Source: Pagrus major
Lineage: Eukaryota; Chordata; Actinopteri; Spariformes; Sparidae
Reading direction: 5' to 3'
Length of the DNA: 64,000 nucleotides
Assembly: GCF_040436345.1 (NCBI RefSeq)
Contig: NC_133233.1
Span: forward strand, 11,675,381 to 11,739,380
Shown here: piece after piece, positions 8,885-21,714 of the stretch
Layout: every line of letters begins with the position of its first letter
Numbering within the stretch: the first letter of the stretch is position 1
Notes under the pieces: model-generated
Database searches by the model: none
What the model saw: only the letters and a program-made list of their open reading frames with translations
Told to the model about the DNA's origin: nothing
Program-made: the position numbers and the translations under genes

Positions 8885-11600
8885 CAGGGAGAGAGACTTT
8901 ACAGGACTGAAAGAGAAGGACAACTTTCTCAGATAAGATGAACATGGTGAAGGTGTTCGATGTGGCAGCTCCTATCTCCTCCCTATGGCTCTGCTTATAT
9001 TATATTTTATTACAGTGAGTTCATTATGATGAGATAATAATGAGTTAATATAGATTCCAGCTCCCTGTGTCTCTGAACAGAGTATATATAAAACTGATGA
9101 ATGGGCTAATGAGTTAATGCAATATCTCACATCATCTGCAGTCAAATTGATTAATGTTACGAAATTATGGTTCCAGATATTTTTTCCATTAGTTGTGTAG
9201 GGGAATTATTATGCTAAAAGTCTTCTCTTGTTTGCCTCTTCAATGTAATGTAGTGAGAACAAAGACGTCACACTTTCTCAGGTGTTCCTGGTACACCAGC
9301 AGCTTGAACGGCATTGAAACTCTCAATTTTCATTAAAGCATGAGCTCAAGAACATGAGTCAGCTAATACCACATTTATTTCTAGGTAAATCTGCCTTTAA
9401 CATGTTTGGGAAACTCTACTGTGTCCAACAGGGTGCTTGATAATACAGAAAAACTTGAAAACCAATGTAATCAGACAAATGTATTCAGTTGTCTCAACTG
9501 AGCACAAAAAGTGTAAATCCACATGGACCAGGAGACGGTGTGAATTTTTGCCTTGCTACAGCAGGTACATTGATTTCAATTTAATATCTTGTTAATGCTT
9601 TGTTCATATTTTAATTGTAACTGTCTAATAGTCTCTGTATATTTGACTGTTTAATGGCTGCTGTGTTTTAATGCCCTCCGCTGTCACCGTGGGGAAAAAA
9701 TGGTGGTGTCTCTCTCTTTATCTTTTCTTTCCTTGTAAATATTTAATCTCTAAACTTGTTCCATATATTAAACGTTATTGTCACCAAGTTGTTGAAAATC
9801 AAAGGGGCCCTGTGGAACGTCTTTGTAGTGTTTGGCGCCTGTCATTAGCTCGTGTTGCTCTCCGTCAGCATATCGGAGAGAGGCGCCGAGGCGAGCCACT
9901 CATGCGTAAAGTCACATCCTTGTGACATGTAACCGGAAAATCCTTCACAAAGAAATACAGTTCACAGCGTTAAACAACTTCAACAAATTGTGTACACCCT
10001 TGTATAGGCAACAGAGATGGGGGAGTTCTCATTTTCGCTCACATATGGCCAATAAAAAAGTGATTAATTAAAAATTGCTACAAATTGTTACATAAAGCCT
10101 CTTTAAATGCTAACAAATAGGCTACAGTATGCCTCATCATTGAAATGACAGGTATTATGACAAATTTTACAATCCTGTCCTTGAACAGAACATCATTTTT
10201 CTCATCTCTACCACACAACACATGATGTGGATATGCAGAGGTAGAAAGAAGCACCTTAACACACTCAGTTACTCTTAAGGACAATTTCTAAATCATATCA
10301 CCTGAATGACTAGCTAAGCTTTTTCCAGTGTAAATCTTACCATCGTTATATCATCCATGAGTGAATGAAAAAACATGGTTTCATTTGATAAATGTACAAA
10401 AAGGCTGGCAATGTATGACCTACTATCTAGTGCAGTGCTGTGCAAGTGTTATGATAATCAAATTGGAGTTATTTCACACTTAAGGGCATCTTTAAATTTG
10501 CCAAACGCCTTTGTAAAACCATAAGGACTGACAGTACACTTTGTGACTTTGACTGAAGAGCTGAGCTGAAGAGTGATGACAAACTACTCACAAATATGTA
10601 TGAGCCATGAGTGTGATAGCAGCATGTAATATTTCCTGAGAGTCCACATGGCCTGCATTTGACCCGTTGGTTAATTACATCCACGATGACTGCAGATGTT
10701 TTTAGATACTCGTTAATTGACGGCCACACGTCTGAGGGTAAACAGAGTATGTTAATAGTGCGACATGAAGTACACAATAACAAAGCAGCCTGATGACACC
10801 GTCATTGTGTGACATGACAGTTCCATGTACATTCCACAGTGGTTAAGTGTAGTCTCCCACTTAATGGAACAAAGGTGTTTTATTGTGTGGGCTGCTATAA
10901 TTAAACGTGTTGGTCTGTGGGTTGTGAGAGCTGATCCTCACTCCTTTTGTCTCCTCAGGGTTAAACTACGGTCAGTGCAGTCAATAGCTCTGCAGCTATA
11001 ATGAAGTCGCGCTCTTGAAGTGTTAAGTTGCTACAGTGGAGCGCTTCTGAAAACATGCTTACTTGCACAGTTTAGTACTATTCACAATAGAGTTAGAGGA
11101 GCACAATAGACCAGTATCAGACTGGTAACTGTCTTCAGTTAGGTCATACACAGTATGAAGCAGTCAGTTGTCCACTTTTGATGGATGTGATTTAGCTTAG
11201 TGATGTATGATAATATTATCGGAGATATTATAGGAGAAACTTTAATCAGAAGAGAAAGATCTTCATTGATTGATTTTATAGTTAGTTTACAGTAATTAAA
11301 AGATAAATAGAGTTAGAGTTTCTATTATTGACTCATTAATATTGTAAATATTAAAATTGTGAGTTTGAATTTCTTCTCCAAAACGACATAGTGCCCTTTA
11401 AAGTCCCAGATGAAATTTGTCTTGGATACATACAGTATCTGCAGTTAACATGCAATACTGCATACAAACAATACATGCCCGGACTGTCACTAGTCCACAT
11501 GCACACATGATACCTACAGTACATACCAACCCAATCACCAGAGTAAATGTTTGTCACGTTCATTTCTATAAACCAAGGAAAATTTGAAACTTCACATATC
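8885..11600. other. Host DNA next to the transposon, no gene seen
   Basis: No splice-framed open frame of convincing composition. A small stem-loop (stem CTCTCCG/CGGAGAG, 9858-9880, flanked on both sides by GGCGCC) is the only local structure noted. Confidence 0.5.
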
Positions 11601-11654
11601 TTCATGTTGTAACTTTACGTCTCTTCAGGTTCGATGCTGTGCTTGTGCTCTGGT

Positions 11655-11830
11655 TAGGTGAAAGGTGCACTATGTAGTTTTGGGAAATAATTGACATTAT
11701 TTCATGCCTAAACAAACTAAAGAAACAATCTCTCTTTGTTTCCATGACTGAATAAACAAACTGACCTTTGGCGCTCAGCCCTGAGAAGATCTAGTGGTTG
11801 AAACATGTTTTCTTTTTTAATGATTGGCCT
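11655..11830 (+). repeat. Fragment of a dispersed teleost repeat (GTGCACTATGTAGTTTTGG type)
   Basis: The opening words recall a widespread fish repeat starting GGTGCACTATGTAGTTTTGG. The opposite end of this kind of repeat (CATATTGCACCTTTA) occurs near 46025-46040. Recognition is from memory; class unknown. Confidence 0.4.
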
Positions 11831-12464
11831 TTTAATGATTCAGCCAATATAATAAAGGCTTTTTAAAATAATTTCCTCCCTTGTTTGATACTTTGTCTGG
11901 TATTTGGAATGCCATGATTAGCTTGCTGGCTTGGAGAGTTTTTCCACTTCTTTATAACTCTTTATTGAGTATTATTGTGTCAAATTCTGAGAGAAAAAAT
12001 TACTTACTGAGACAATGCACTGAAATAAAACATGCTGATAATTTTTCTGCTCTCCTTTTCTAACATTGGTAAACAGATCCGATATGATCGACTGTCACAC
12101 AGCAGCAGTGTCCAGACAGCCATGAATCAAAGTGGGTTCAGCTCTGACTCAGTAGGGGAACTACAGAAACTGGTGGGAAGGTAAAGGCATCAAAGACAGA
12201 CTCTCACAGACAGCCGACAGGGATTTTAACAGGATGTCATTGTCATCTATTACAAATAAGTTCCATGTGGACATCAGCATGTTAACTCACTGACTGCTAA
12301 TAGTCATTTTGAAAGACATATTTATGACAATTTTGTTGTATAGTTATGATGGCTTGTTGACTAAAACATGCAAAACTTTACAGTTCTTTACGTTGCAATT
12401 GAACATTTCTACAGGTTCAATTTTCAACTTGACATTGTGACAATGCACTTCTTATTGGCTAGGT

Positions 12465-12520
12465 TTAGGCACACCAACACCACTTGGTTAGGGTGAGGAA
12501 AAGATCATGTTAAAATCGGT
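12465..12520 (+). repeat. Fragment of the TTGGTTAGGTTTAGG repeat family
   Basis: Two unit copies (GGCTAGGTTTAGGCACACC, then CACTTGGTTAGGGTGAGG) directly precede the L2 fragment, which seems to have inserted in or beside this repeat. Confidence 0.5.
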
Positions 12521-12529
12521 TCTCACCCA

Positions 12530-13015
12530 CAGCAAGCCCTGGCAGCACATCACCCCAACCCTCCTCCACCTTCTCTGGCTCCCAGTTAAGTTCCGTATCA
12601 ATTACAAAATCCTTCTTCTCACCTACTAACCCCTTCATGCCCTCGCCCCTCAGTACCTCTCCAACCTCCTTCACCCATGCACCCCGTCCCAGAACCTCCG
12701 GTCCTCAGACACTGGCCTGCTCTCCATTCCCCTCACCAGACTCCGCACCTTCAGAGACAGAGCATTTATTGTCGCAGCTCCAATGCTCTAGAATGCTCTC
12801 CCTGCCAATCTGCAACGCCTCAAACACCATCTGTTCACTACAGCCTACAACCTCTCCTAACTCTGCTTCCCCAGCAGATACTCATCTTTGTTTCCTGTCT
12901 CAATTTGTTTGGTTTGTTTGTCTGTTTGTGTAGCTTTAATCTACTGTGTAAAGCATCCTTGGGTCTCTTGAAAGGCGCTATATAAATCAAAGATATTTCT
13001 GTTATTATTGTTAGA
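12530..13015 (+). mobile_element. L2-like LINE, 3' end fragment, decayed
   Basis: Across shifting frames the translation follows the C-terminal end of L2-type ORF2: LHWLPV-like start, then LRSSDTGLLSIP, RLRTF.DRAF and an AAPMLWNAL-like block, with frameshifts. The 3' tail GGCGCTATATAAATCAAAG is the usual L2 ending. It is 5'-truncated and non-functional. Confidence 0.75.
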
Positions 13016-14333
13016 CATCGACCACCATCCACTTCTCTGTGAGTGTGCTGGCCTTGTGTTTCCTCCTTCTACAACTACATACTTCTTGTGAATCCAGTTT
13101 ATTTGCATTAGCCGGCCGCTGACAGACATTACTCTCTGACATCTAAATCAATAAACAGCTCCGGAACAGACTAACAGAAGTATTCAGTGGGTCAGAGAAG
13201 AACCGATACTCACATTTACAAGTACATGCACACAAAAACACACAGAAATCTACTTTGTTTTCTGTCTTTCCATGGGGGCCGGAGAACCCGCTGTGTTGTT
13301 TGGAGCAGGAACACATCTGCTGGATTGGTTCTGAAACTATCTTCAGCCACAACAAGCTGAACAGACAGTACAAAGGTTCTCCACACCACAGGCCGAGTGT
13401 GTGAGAGAATGTGTACTCCCACATCCTAGGGATCTATCCATCTCTCTATCTATAGTAGACAATATAATCAAGAGGAAGAGAGAGTTTAAATGGTAAACGT
13501 GCTCAAAGTCTTTGTCCTGGATTTCAGCAGCTGCTGAGCCCTTTAAAGGTCTGTTCTTCCTTTTAGCCTTTAAGGACAAAGAAAGTAGAGCATTTGCAAT
13601 TTCTATTGTATTACTGGTTGTACTGCGTAAGGCATAATCAGTCTATAATGTAAGTTTTTCAACCGAGTGTGTATGCAGCCCCAACCCCATTTGTCAGATG
13701 CAGCACAAAGGACACTAGTTGTGCCCTGCTTTGCTTTTGAGTTAAATTATCCATTTTTTGCTTTTGTCTTTAATTCAACACAGCGAATTAAATGCCTTAT
13801 CATCCTCCTTTCAGTGACCTTCAGTCCCTCCCAGTTATTTCCTTCTGAGTGTGAGTAAAATCCTAACAAAGAATCAAACCCAGTGGGACACAAGGTCCTT
13901 CCAACAATACATCTGGCTCATATCCCAACATTAGGAAGCAGACGCTATACCCTTCCAAGAAAAGTCAATGCATAATTGATGTTCTGTGAAAATCAACCAA
14001 AATGCAACAACATCCTGAGTAATATGAGTGAAAGTCTTTTGTTTTCCAAAATGAGAGCTCCGTAGGTCAGCTCATAGAACAATGTACCGTTTGTCTAAAA
14101 AGCAATCAGTAACAAATAATTAATATCTAGCCCAAGGGACGGATTCAAATATATACCGGGACAAAGTACAAAGAGGCAAACTGAACAAGGATCTTATTAG
14201 AATACAACTGGCATGGTTAGGTTATTGTTTTTCTTTTATGTGGCAATAAGAGAAAACAAGACATGCAAAATTGTCTAAAAGCTCATGTAATTAGGTCTCC
14301 AGTTGTCTGGCCCAATTAAATCAACCTGGGCTG

Positions 14334-14335
<2 letters not shown>
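13016..14335. other. Non-coding stretch, no feature seen
   Basis: Short open frames here lack splice context and coding composition. I see nothing beyond unique-looking DNA. Confidence 0.4.

Positions 14336-14338
<3 letters not shown>

Positions 14339-14374
<36 letters not shown>
14339..14374. repeat. (CA)n microsatellite
   Basis: About 17 uninterrupted CA units ending in catatgg. Confidence 0.95.
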
Positions 14375-14377
<3 letters not shown>

Positions 14378-14689
14378 GGACACACTATGGTTGTTTATTG
14401 ATTTTGACCAAATTGTTGTGTCTGGTTATTATTTCTCACACGCTGTGGCAGTGCCGGGCTGACAGCAGTTCAGTGAGTAAATAGTATCCCAATGCAGTAG
14501 CACTAAAAGCTCATGTAACTCCAGTCACCTTGTGGACATAGTATTTGGTGAAGATTGGCAGTCTTTGACGTGTTTGTCAGAGGACAGCCAGCTCTTGAAA
14601 AATCATCTCGTGAAAAAAATATGCTGACAGTCAACAAGAAAACTTGTTTATCAGCCTAGGCCAAATATTAGGTTCATGGTTTTGGTTTT

Positions 14690-15125
14690 CAGTTTAGATG
14701 TTTCCTGTTTTATTTCGTAGGGTTCCTCCTCATGTGTCTTGTTGCAATTTACACTTCCTGTCTTAATGTTTTTTCTCTCGCCTCTTTTGACTGCCCTATT
14801 AGTTTCACCTGTCCCTTATTAGTCTTCCCTCTCTTCTGCATTTAAGTCCGTCTTTTTTCCCTCTATCTTTGTCAGTTTGTCTGTTTTGTTCCTGGTGTCC
14901 CTGTGTTTGCTCCTGGTGCTTTTTGCTATTCTGCCCCTGTTCCCCAAGCGTCATGCTGATTTGTACTTCATTTAGTTTGGTGTTTTGTCCCAGCCTGTTT
15001 TTGTCAGTTTTGTTGCCGGCCCTTGATCTTTTCAGACTTGTGTTATCAAAGCTCGCCTTTTGCTTTTTCATCTATCTGTCTTGCTGCCTTGCATTTGGGT
15101 CCTTTTTGCAGAAACACACGAAAGA
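14690..15125 (+). mobile_element. LTR-like unit (probable degraded Gypsy-type solo LTR)
   Basis: A T/C-rich segment has a TATA-like CATTTAAGTCC near 14840, the block CAAAGCTCGCCTTTTGC near 15047, and an end TGCATTTGGGTCC near 15090. The same order on the minus strand occurs in 35285-35870, including AAAGCTCGCTTTTCG. From memory, this order (TATA, long T/C leader, polyadenylation-like block, GCATTTGGGTCC) is that of fish Gypsy LTRs. There are no internal coding genes and ends are not sharp. Confidence 0.45.
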
Positions 15126-16195
15126 AAAGAAAGCAATGGTATTGGATCCATTTTCAGTATCGGCACATATACCCAAGCCAAATTAGGAATTATTCTGTGA
15201 AAATCAGTAAAAACAAACAAAGTCTACTAAAATGAACTTAGAAAAAGAAGATAAACAGAATTTGTATGTATTTACTCTTCATCTACTAAGACAAAGTTGT
15301 AATCCAGGATGAGCATTCTCGCAGATCCCAATATTGTCAAACTAAATGATGGACGACTCTCAGGCGGCAGTGGATGACATCTGCCGTCAAAGAGCTACAG
15401 CAGCATTAGACTGATAGCACTGCTCACATCTAATCTAAATGCTACACAGCTGACAGCACGAGTGCGTTTCTGGGGTTATCAAGTGGTTTCCTCCCATTGC
15501 TACTGGTCACTTGACACGTCAGGAACACTTGACTTGAGTGATATCTTGTTGAACAAAATAACTACGGCTCTCTAGGCCAAATATGGCTGGAGTCGCTTGC
15601 ACTCCTCTGAACCTGGACCTTTCCCCTAGTTTGTCACATTCTCAGAGACTCTTACAACAGATAAAGACCGAACAGACAGCTTTTACTACACAGTGGTTCA
15701 GAACTCAAAAGGATCATTGACCAGTAAGAGTCCTCTTCAGTTTATAATCATAACAGCACCTGGTTCAGCGCTCCTAATTCTTTTCTCTTTTGTCGTTTTT
15801 GAACCAATGGGTCCTCTTTTTTAGTGAGAGGCAGAAAAAGCAGCAATTTTGAGCTATTGACTGTGATTTGTTTGATGAAATAGCAACAACAGTAGATTTT
15901 ATTATGTGAGCAGACAAACACTATATTTTTGGGTTTGGAAAGGCAAAAAAAAGAGACAACCCTCCAGTCTCCGTCATGCTGAACAGGAATACATTGAACA
16001 TTTCCACAGAACGATTTATTACATGTGAAAACTGAGATTATTAATTGTACAATGTGTTGTGAAAATTTCAGCAAACCTCTTAAGGATTATTTTTTATCAT
16101 AGGTGTAATATTAGAGATTTAAATAGTATCATATCATTTGAGCTGACTTTCTCTTTAATTATCTTGAGAAATGTACAATAAAATAAGTCACATTT
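15126..16195. other. Non-coding stretch, no feature seen
   Basis: No supported gene or repeat. Confidence 0.4.
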
Positions 16196-16199
16196 TGTC

Positions 16200-16335
16200 A
16201 TGCTAATAATACATTTATTTTATATAGCGCTTTTCATGGTACACAAAGATACTTTACAGGTTAAAAAGCAGAATAATAAAAACAACACAATAAAAATCAA
16301 AAAGAGACAAGTTATACATTAAAAACAGTTAATGC
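16200..16335 (-). mobile_element. LINE 3' tail fragment
   Basis: TTTATATAGCGCTTTTCATG followed by A-rich sequence is the complement of a LINE ending like the L2 tail (GCGCTATATAAATAAA). Confidence 0.45.
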
Positions 16336-16603
16336 TGAGAGTGATTCTGAAAACTTCAACATTCAACGAGATTTCAAACAATCATGATATGTTATATAAC
16401 AATTAAAATATCTTAAAAAACTATTGCTGCAATCCACGTCATTGTTCCTCTTTGGCTGCTCCATACACTCGTGCAGTAACAGCTGGAACAGCTGTGTTTG
16501 CAAATGAGGGCTCACATGACCGCAGTCATGAAAGCAAAGTTGTGTATAACGTCTTAGATGAAAGTGACAGCTGGAAAGGGTTAGCTCAGAAAACAATTAA
16601 CAC

Positions 16604-17500
16604 TGCAGCAATGGAAGGCGCTAATAGTAAGAGCGGCCGTAAGAGAAGACAGAGGAGAGAAAACACTCAGATCCAGGAGAAGACACACCAGGAAGACATG
16701 GAAATCAACTCCAAGGAGGTTGAACACTGCATTTGCTTTCCAGCTTCCTTCCTCCCAAGAAAACATAAGGTGTGTGCTGAAGGACAGTCAGGCAAGGCTC
16801 ACCCAAAGTGGATCTAAGGGGAGATCCATGAGGAGACACTGACTTTTAAACTCAGTCAGCTCCAAGAAAATCAAAAGTCTCACCAATGGAGCCATGAGAG
16901 AGAGCTGATGGAGAGGGAGATATGTTCCCTTAAAGCACAGCTGGTTGATGCTCAGGCCAATGTCGACTCTTCAGTGAAGGAGATAAAGGATCTGAAATCA
17001 CAGGTCACAAGGTTCAGTGAGACACTGTGCAAAAATTCTGACCTTGAACAGCAAACTTCTATCAGCGACAACCTTCAAGTCAATTTGGACAAAATGAAGG
17101 CAGAGAATGAGGATCTGAAGTCACAGCTCCCAAGCAGAGACCGAGGTGATGGCATCTGCCCTGAAAAAGGCAGAAGATCTACTGGAGACTGAGCGCCTCC
17201 GCTGGCATCAGGAGAAATCCTCCGTGCTGCAGGAGATGGAAAAATCCAGAGCTTCCTTTGTGGCTCAGCTGGAGGAGCAGAAACAGGAGAATAACACCCT
17301 CGTGACCTCTCTGAAACAGGCTGAGCCAACGTGCTGAGTGGCAGGAGGTAAAGTCATCCATCCTTCAGGCCACAGAGGGCCTCCAGAAGACTCTGCAGGA
17401 AAAGAGGCAGGAGTGGGAGGAGAGACAGCACCATGAAGTCCCAGCTGGAAGAACTAGAGAGCCAGAAAAAGTGGTACAAAAAACTCTTCTAGTCCCAGAT
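16604..17500 (+). pseudogene. Coiled-coil protein pseudogene, probably processed
   Basis: Starting with ATG-GAA-GGC (MEGANSKSGRKRR), the plus strand reads as a long charged coiled coil. It has at least one in-frame stop (after ...KAHPKWI at 16817) and a frameshift near 17140, where the reading moves to KKAEDLLETERLRWHQEKSS; later pieces are again in other frames. Blocks such as LEEQKQENNTLVTSLKQAE and LQKTLQEKRQEWEE have heptad spacing. No splice sites are needed to link the blocks, which suggests a retrocopy, though I see no clear poly(A) tail. The parent gene is not recognised; golgin- or CCDC-like fish proteins are possible. Confidence 0.55.
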
Positions 17501-17518
17501 CCACCCTCAGGAACAGAG

Positions 17519-17790
17519 ACTCACTCGAAAACATGCATTTGTTCTCATATTCTTGTGAGGATCACTGAGATCAAAGAGTCTGGACCCCAAACAGCTTTTT
17601 GACGACAGCTGTTTGAGGGTCAAGACCACTTTTGACTTGGAAAGTAAAGTCAAATTGCGTTTCTTGTGTAAAGAATTGAGGCTTGTCCTCACAAATATAT
17701 AAATACAAATGCATGAACGGACTCTAGCTCAAAAACATGCATTTGTTCTTAATTACTTGCGAGGATCACTCAGATCAAACAGTCTGGACC
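17519..17790 (+). repeat. Direct repeat of about 65 bp
   Basis: 17519-17583 and 17726-17790 share AAAACATGCATTTGTTCT, then GAGGATCACT.AGATCAAA and AGTCTGGACC, with a few differences. The start-to-start period is 207 bp. It lies just after the coiled-coil pseudogene and may be a local duplication of its 3' region. Confidence 0.6.
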
Positions 17791-17837
17791 ATACCATCTT
17801 ACGCCTGGGCATTTAAAATATAAAAAAATAGCATAGC

Positions 17838-18785
17838 GTTTTTTATTGATTTTTGTTTTTCACAAGAAACACATAACATACCCATCATATTAACAACTAA
17901 CACTTTGCACTATACACGCACTTCACAGCCATCTGGGCAATAAAAACAGAAAACCAGTAATACGATTACATCACAATTAAAAAAATAAAATAAAATAAAA
18001 TAAAAAAATATATACAAATACAAATAAATAATAATAATGGATAAAGTAATACATCTTAGATAAAATAAAAGAAAATACAAAATAAAAGGAGTGTGGGGGG
18101 GATTTCGCATGATAATACTTTCATTATGGGGCACTAGTCAGTTGAAATTGAATAAAATGTAGGAAGTGGGACCAGACCTGGTAGAATTTACCCCTACCAT
18201 CATTCAATCTTGCGATAAGATCTTCAAAGGAGGCTGTGTCTGTCATCAGCTTTAGCCAGTCTGTGAAACCAGGCCTTACTTGGCTTTTCCAGTGTCTTAA
18301 GATTATTCTTACAGCTGAGATAAACCCACCTAGTGCCAGGGCAGATTCTGCTTTAGACACCCCTGGAGTTAAAAGGGACCTGTCTCCTAATAGACATAGC
18401 TGGGGAGACTCTGGTAATGGCATATCTAACCATTCTCCAATAGTTTTAATAATTTGTTTCCAAAAAGGAAGGACCAGAGGGCATTCCCACAGAAGGTGGA
18501 GGTAGGAGCCTGTGTCATTCATACATTTCCAACACAGATTGTCCTTCATTAACCCCATTCTATGAAGTTTGACTGGTGTATAATAATATCTGTGGATAAC
18601 CTTATAGTGTGTAAATTTACTAAGTGCATCCCTCACAGGCCACCCTGCATTGAAGACCACCTCTTCCCATGCCTCCTCCTGAATGTTTGAGTTCAGGTAG
18701 GAAACCACCAAGGAAATAGTGAAGAAGTACAGGAAATATGGGGCTAAGAAACTTGCATCTTGGTGGGACCTAGAACTTAATTACT
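17838..18785 (-). mobile_element. L1-type LINE, 5'-truncated, ORF2 C-terminal end plus 3' UTR
   Basis: The minus strand is open at 18711-18124 (about 195 codons) and reads as the region after the reverse transcriptase of fish L1/Tx1-like ORF2: YKVIHRYYYTPVKLHRM, then a CW.C...G.YLHLLWECP motif and FWKQI. The zinc-knuckle-like C..C...H....C spacing is typical of L1 ORF2 C termini. A 3' UTR follows and ends in AATCAATAAAAAA near 17840. The remaining frame is uninterrupted, so the insertion is fairly young, but it lacks the enzyme domains and is dead. Confidence 0.8.
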
Positions 18786-19186
18786 CTGTAAGTACTTGTT
18801 AAATTGCCCAGTACGCCTACGTAGGGATGAACACACTGCATCTTTGGTTTTGGAAAGGTCAAATAAAAAAAAGAAACGACCCACTTTATGTAGTATTACA
18901 CGGCTGCCTTGCCGTTGCTTGCTAAGCTGTGATTGGTCAATTGCTGTTGCGGCATCAATCATTATGACTGATCTACAAAATCTCATTTTCTCATGTAATC
19001 AAGCCTCTGCTTTTTTTCAGCCGAGTATAAATCACTCATTAACAGTGTCATACCTCCTGAAACTTTCCCAACACTTTTATTGTAGAATATCACTGAGTCA
19101 CTACACTGTCATCAATTAGAGCATGTAAGTGTGCAGGCACTAACAGCTTGAAAAGAGCACTCACACACACACACACATTCTGAGAC

Positions 19187-19312
19187 CCCTGTGATAGACT
19201 GGTGACCTGTCCAGGCTGTAAATCCCTCTCGCCCAAAGCATGCTGGGATTGACTTTAGCTTCCCGTGACCCTGAGCAGGATAAGCGGATATAGAAAATGG
19301 ATGGATAGTTGA
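19187..19312 (+). mobile_element. Non-LTR retroelement 3' end (RTE/Rex-like), with GGATGGATAG tail
   Basis: Words in order: GACTGGTGACCTGTCCAGG, TCTCGCCCAAAGCATGCTGG, GACCCTGAGCAGGATAAGCG, ATGGATGGATAG. This order is very common in fish genomes as the 3' end of a retroelement. The clade is uncertain. Confidence 0.55.
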
Positions 19313-19344
19313 AGAGAATATAAACATAGCACCCGTTGTTATAT

Positions 19345-19348
<4 letters not shown>

Positions 19349-19385
<37 letters not shown>

Positions 19386-19392
19386 ACACACA
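19349..19392. repeat. (CA)n microsatellite
   Basis: About 20 CA units with one TA interruption. Confidence 0.95.
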
Positions 19393-21705
19393 GTGCTCCA
19401 TCATAAAATAAAGAAAGGCTTCAGGCGTTTCTGGACTGAAAATGGAATCAGGTTAAGTGGTGCTTGGCCTGACATGATAACTGAGACTATTCAGGATTTG
19501 TGGCTTTGCTGTGTGTGTGTGTATTCCACTGTGTAGCATACTGTGCCGAATTATATGTTCTACTCCTGTATCCTGCATACAAACACAAATTTGTTCCGTT
19601 TGTTTATCTCCTCCGTCTGCTGAAACGGAAATCTTATTGCATACATTTGATCTCCTCTCTGAGCATTTCATCAGCCTCGTGTTTGTTGTCAAGTCTCACG
19701 GGTGTCTTCAATCCTCCATACTCCCCCACATAAGTGCCTCATCTCTGGCAACATTTCCAAGAAAGCTGCTTTAAAAGGTTTGGGAACCATGAAGGCGCAC
19801 AAACATGGCGTTATGGTTGACAGAGAAGTACATATACAGTACAGGATCATAAAAACACACACAGACGCAAGAATGCATCATGTTTATTTATTCATTATCT
19901 TTGTTTGAATTACACATGGTGTGCTGAACCTGTATATTTAAAAACAATTCAAAGGAAGTCAGTAATATTTCTTGCACTCAATATTAAAGAAGCCCTTTGA
20001 TGTTTGTTTTTTTTGGATGGAGGTTGTTATTAAAATTTTAATCTCTTTCTTATCCTGAATGAGTCACCTTCTATTTTGCATTGAAGCCATAGCTTGTATC
20101 GCATTGAAATGTGGATACGTGCAGCAGTGTCTACTAAAGAATATTAGCTTTGGCACATGTACACACAAAGAGTGGGGTTGGTTTTGTTTAAGTTTGGGAA
20201 ACTATACCTATTTTGCTAAGTTTAGGGATAAACAGGTTTAAAGAAACCAATGTTGAATGTGGGTATGTTAGACAGGCACGCTGTCCTCATCGTAAAAACG
20301 CAAAATAGGTTGACGTGAAAGCAGTGACGGACTTGACATAACTCATTGGTTGGTCATGGTGAACAAGGCCAGGGGCACATCAACCTGAATGAGGGAGCTC
20401 ATGTAAATGGTTGTGGTGCAATGGGAACTCTGAAGGTAAGCCTGAGTGACTCTAGCCAGTGGAGAGTCCTGAAAAACTGGGTGACATGAGCTTGGCTGAT
20501 TGATGACCAGACATGCAGCTGCGTTTTGGCTAGTTTTCAGAGTTGTTAGGTGGCAGCCTTGCCAAAAGGGCGCCATTGCAGTCAGGGCATGAGATTGCAA
20601 GTGATGATAGGAGGAGTTGAGGCAGGCAAGACTTGATCTTTCTTTGTCTTTCCGCCATCATTAGGTATACATCTGTCATCAAAAGGAACAAGACAGTCTG
20701 AAGATGCTTATGTTCAAGAAAAGTAGTCACCCCGAGGCCATGATCGATGTGTCCATGGAACAATGCTGGAGACCATTGTTATTTAATTTTAGGGACTTAA
20801 GTTAAGTCTAAAGAGTAAGCAGCTCTACGCCTCTTAGACTCTAAAAACCTTTCTCAGTCTGTCAGAACTTCAGATTTAAGAGCGACTCTACGACCGAGAA
20901 AGCCCCTCTACTGTATATACAAAGATCCAGGGCGATTTCTACCATGAAACCATCCCAATAATAGACTCTGACTCCCAGTGATTGAGGACATCGGTCAAAG
21001 CTATTTCTTCACAGAGCTCAAAGGGCAACTAGGGACCTTCACCTTCAGTTCAGGAGGCAAAACAATAACATGCAAGGGGGCTGTTAAACCACTGATTCCC
21101 AAAATAAATTTCCAGCATGCTGCTGAGAGCTACTTGCTCTGTAGAGTTCTCATTTATGATTGAGTACAAAACCAATCTCCACCTAGTAATCGCCTCTCAA
21201 GTTACAATATGTCCTGAACACACAGGTGCCATTAATCACACACACACCTCTGAGCTCTCATTCAAACCTTATTCCAACAGAGTTAAAGGTCTTATAGATC
21301 ATTCCCTCTCAGGTGCTGGGGGGGGTACAGAGAAAGAGAACTTCAGAGAAAAGAAGGGAAACATTGAGAGGAAGGAGGAAAAACAGTAAGAGTGAAAAAA
21401 GTAAAAATCTGTGATTATGTTTATTTGTACATAAATAACTGTATATATCTTCTTTAGTTTGTGTAGCATGAAGGGGTTAACAAACATTAATTTTGTTATG
21501 CAACCCTGTGCTGTGTAGTGATGAATAAATGACCTTGTAATACTTGAATACAGTTACAGCCGCCTCGATTTTCCCCTCCCATCCGACTGCAATTCGACTG
21601 CCAGCCAGTTCCCATTCAATTGCAGGGTGTCGATATGAGATGGCGCTTCCCTCACAAAAATCATATACAGCATAGGTAGCCTTTAAACCTAAACCACATT
21701 CTTCT
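19393..21705. other. Non-coding stretch, no feature seen
   Basis: No supported gene. Open frames here are short and cluster around CA/TG-rich sequence. Confidence 0.4.
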
Positions 21706-21714
21706 ACCCCATTA

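Noticed and set aside
12637..12985. Two overlapping plus-strand open frames of about 100 codons
   Set aside because: They are frame-shifted readings of the L2 ORF2 end, not host proteins.
14805..15186. Open frames on both strands
   Set aside because: They lie in the T/C-rich LTR-like unit; composition is low-complexity and not coding.
19170..19392. CRISPR-like or tandem array from repeated CA blocks
   Set aside because: Simple microsatellites without unique spacers; CRISPR arrays are not expected in vertebrate DNA.
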